A stretch of DNA of 39,949 nt, taken from positions 1 through 39,949 of the forward strand of contig JALELF010000054.1 in NCBI GenBank assembly GCA_022771715.1, given 5' to 3'. Source of the DNA: Bacillota bacterium. GTDB taxonomy: Bacteria; Bacillota_I; Bacilli_A; RF39; UBA660. The position numbers and the translations under genes are program-made. Shown one piece after another: positions 39,510 through 39,949 of this stretch (position 1 is its first letter; each line of letters starts with the position of its first letter). The notes under the pieces were generated by a model. That model ran no database searches and was not told the origin of the DNA. It worked only from the letters and a program-made list of their open reading frames with translations.

Positions 39510-39949
39510 ATAGGTCTTATTTTCTAACCAAGGCATTACTTCTATTTCATCTTTAATTAAAGAATCCTTATAAACAGTAGTAGATTCTGGTTCTAAATAG
39601 AAATACTTTGTAGCTGTAATAGTATCATTAATATAATCATCCCAAGCTTCATACATGTTTTTACCATTTTTCATATATGAATAATCAGGATATTTTTCAA
39701 ACATATCATATTTTTCTAAAGCCATAACATCCCTTACTTTAGATACCATAACTTCTTTTCTTATCATACTAATTCTAGAAATTATTTTAGATACTTCTTT
39801 TATAGTTAACTTTATATCATCAGGTATATCTTTATATAATATAATATCTTGCAAGCCTAAAAATATATTATGAGCGTTTTGTTCTATTTCGTCAATATTT
39901 AAATTATTACTAATAATTATTTGTTTTAATTCTAATAAGCTATTTTTTA
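39498..39949 (-). CDS. Hypothetical protein, N-terminus truncated by window edge
   Basis: Frame stays open upstream of the TTG at 39854 to the edge (...NSLLELKQIIISNNLNIDEIEQNAHNIFLGLQDIILYKDIPDD...), so the listed start is probably not the true start. Confidence 0.6.
   Translation of the reverse strand, partial: KNSLLELKQIIISNNLNIDEIEQNAHNIFLGLQDIILYKDIPDDIKLTIKEVSKIISRISMIRKEVMVSKVRDVMALEKYDMFEKYPDYSYMKNGKNMYEAWDDYINDTITATKYFYLEPESTTVYKDSLIKDEIEVMPWLENKTYKKK

Noticed and set aside
1-39949. CRISPR arrays, prophage or rRNA operon
   Set aside because: No regularly spaced direct repeats, phage structural genes or rRNA-like sequence noticed in the window.

Overview
Low-GC Bacillota/Mollicutes-type chromosomal window (possibly an uncultured RF39-like lineage; taxonomy is inference). 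Nearly all genes are on the minus strand. Left edge (1-~141): the end of an IS3-like element. 161-8589: a type IV secretion (T4SS)-like gene set (split VirB4, PrgI-like, VirB6/TrbL-like, two VirB2/TrbC-like proteins, and a soluble SPFH protein nearby), interleaved with fmt and followed by mraY and murE. 11.0-25.0 kb: the S10-spc-alpha operon, apparently lacking rpmD (L30). 25.1-32.5 kb: a frameshifted DUF3298-like gene, tRNA-Trp, rpsR-ssb-rpsF, ychF, an AbgT-like transporter, DUF951, mscS and parB-parA. 32.5-39.9 kb: a large Cys-rich exported protein, a lipoprotein, an Hpt-REC protein, a hybrid histidine kinase and a truncated unknown CDS. Best candidates for something undescribed: (a) the chromosomal T4SS-like locus with a pilin-fmt operon; (b) two parallel leaders (promoter + 27/28-codon uORF + terminator-like hairpin abutting the uORF stop) upstream of the lipoprotein and Hpt-REC genes; (c) a plus-strand structured RNA candidate between fmt and the SPFH gene; (d) a histidine kinase whose C-terminal Hpt-like domain has Gln in place of the phospho-accepting His, next to a gene with an intact Hpt. 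All family calls come from reading the translations by eye; no database search was run.
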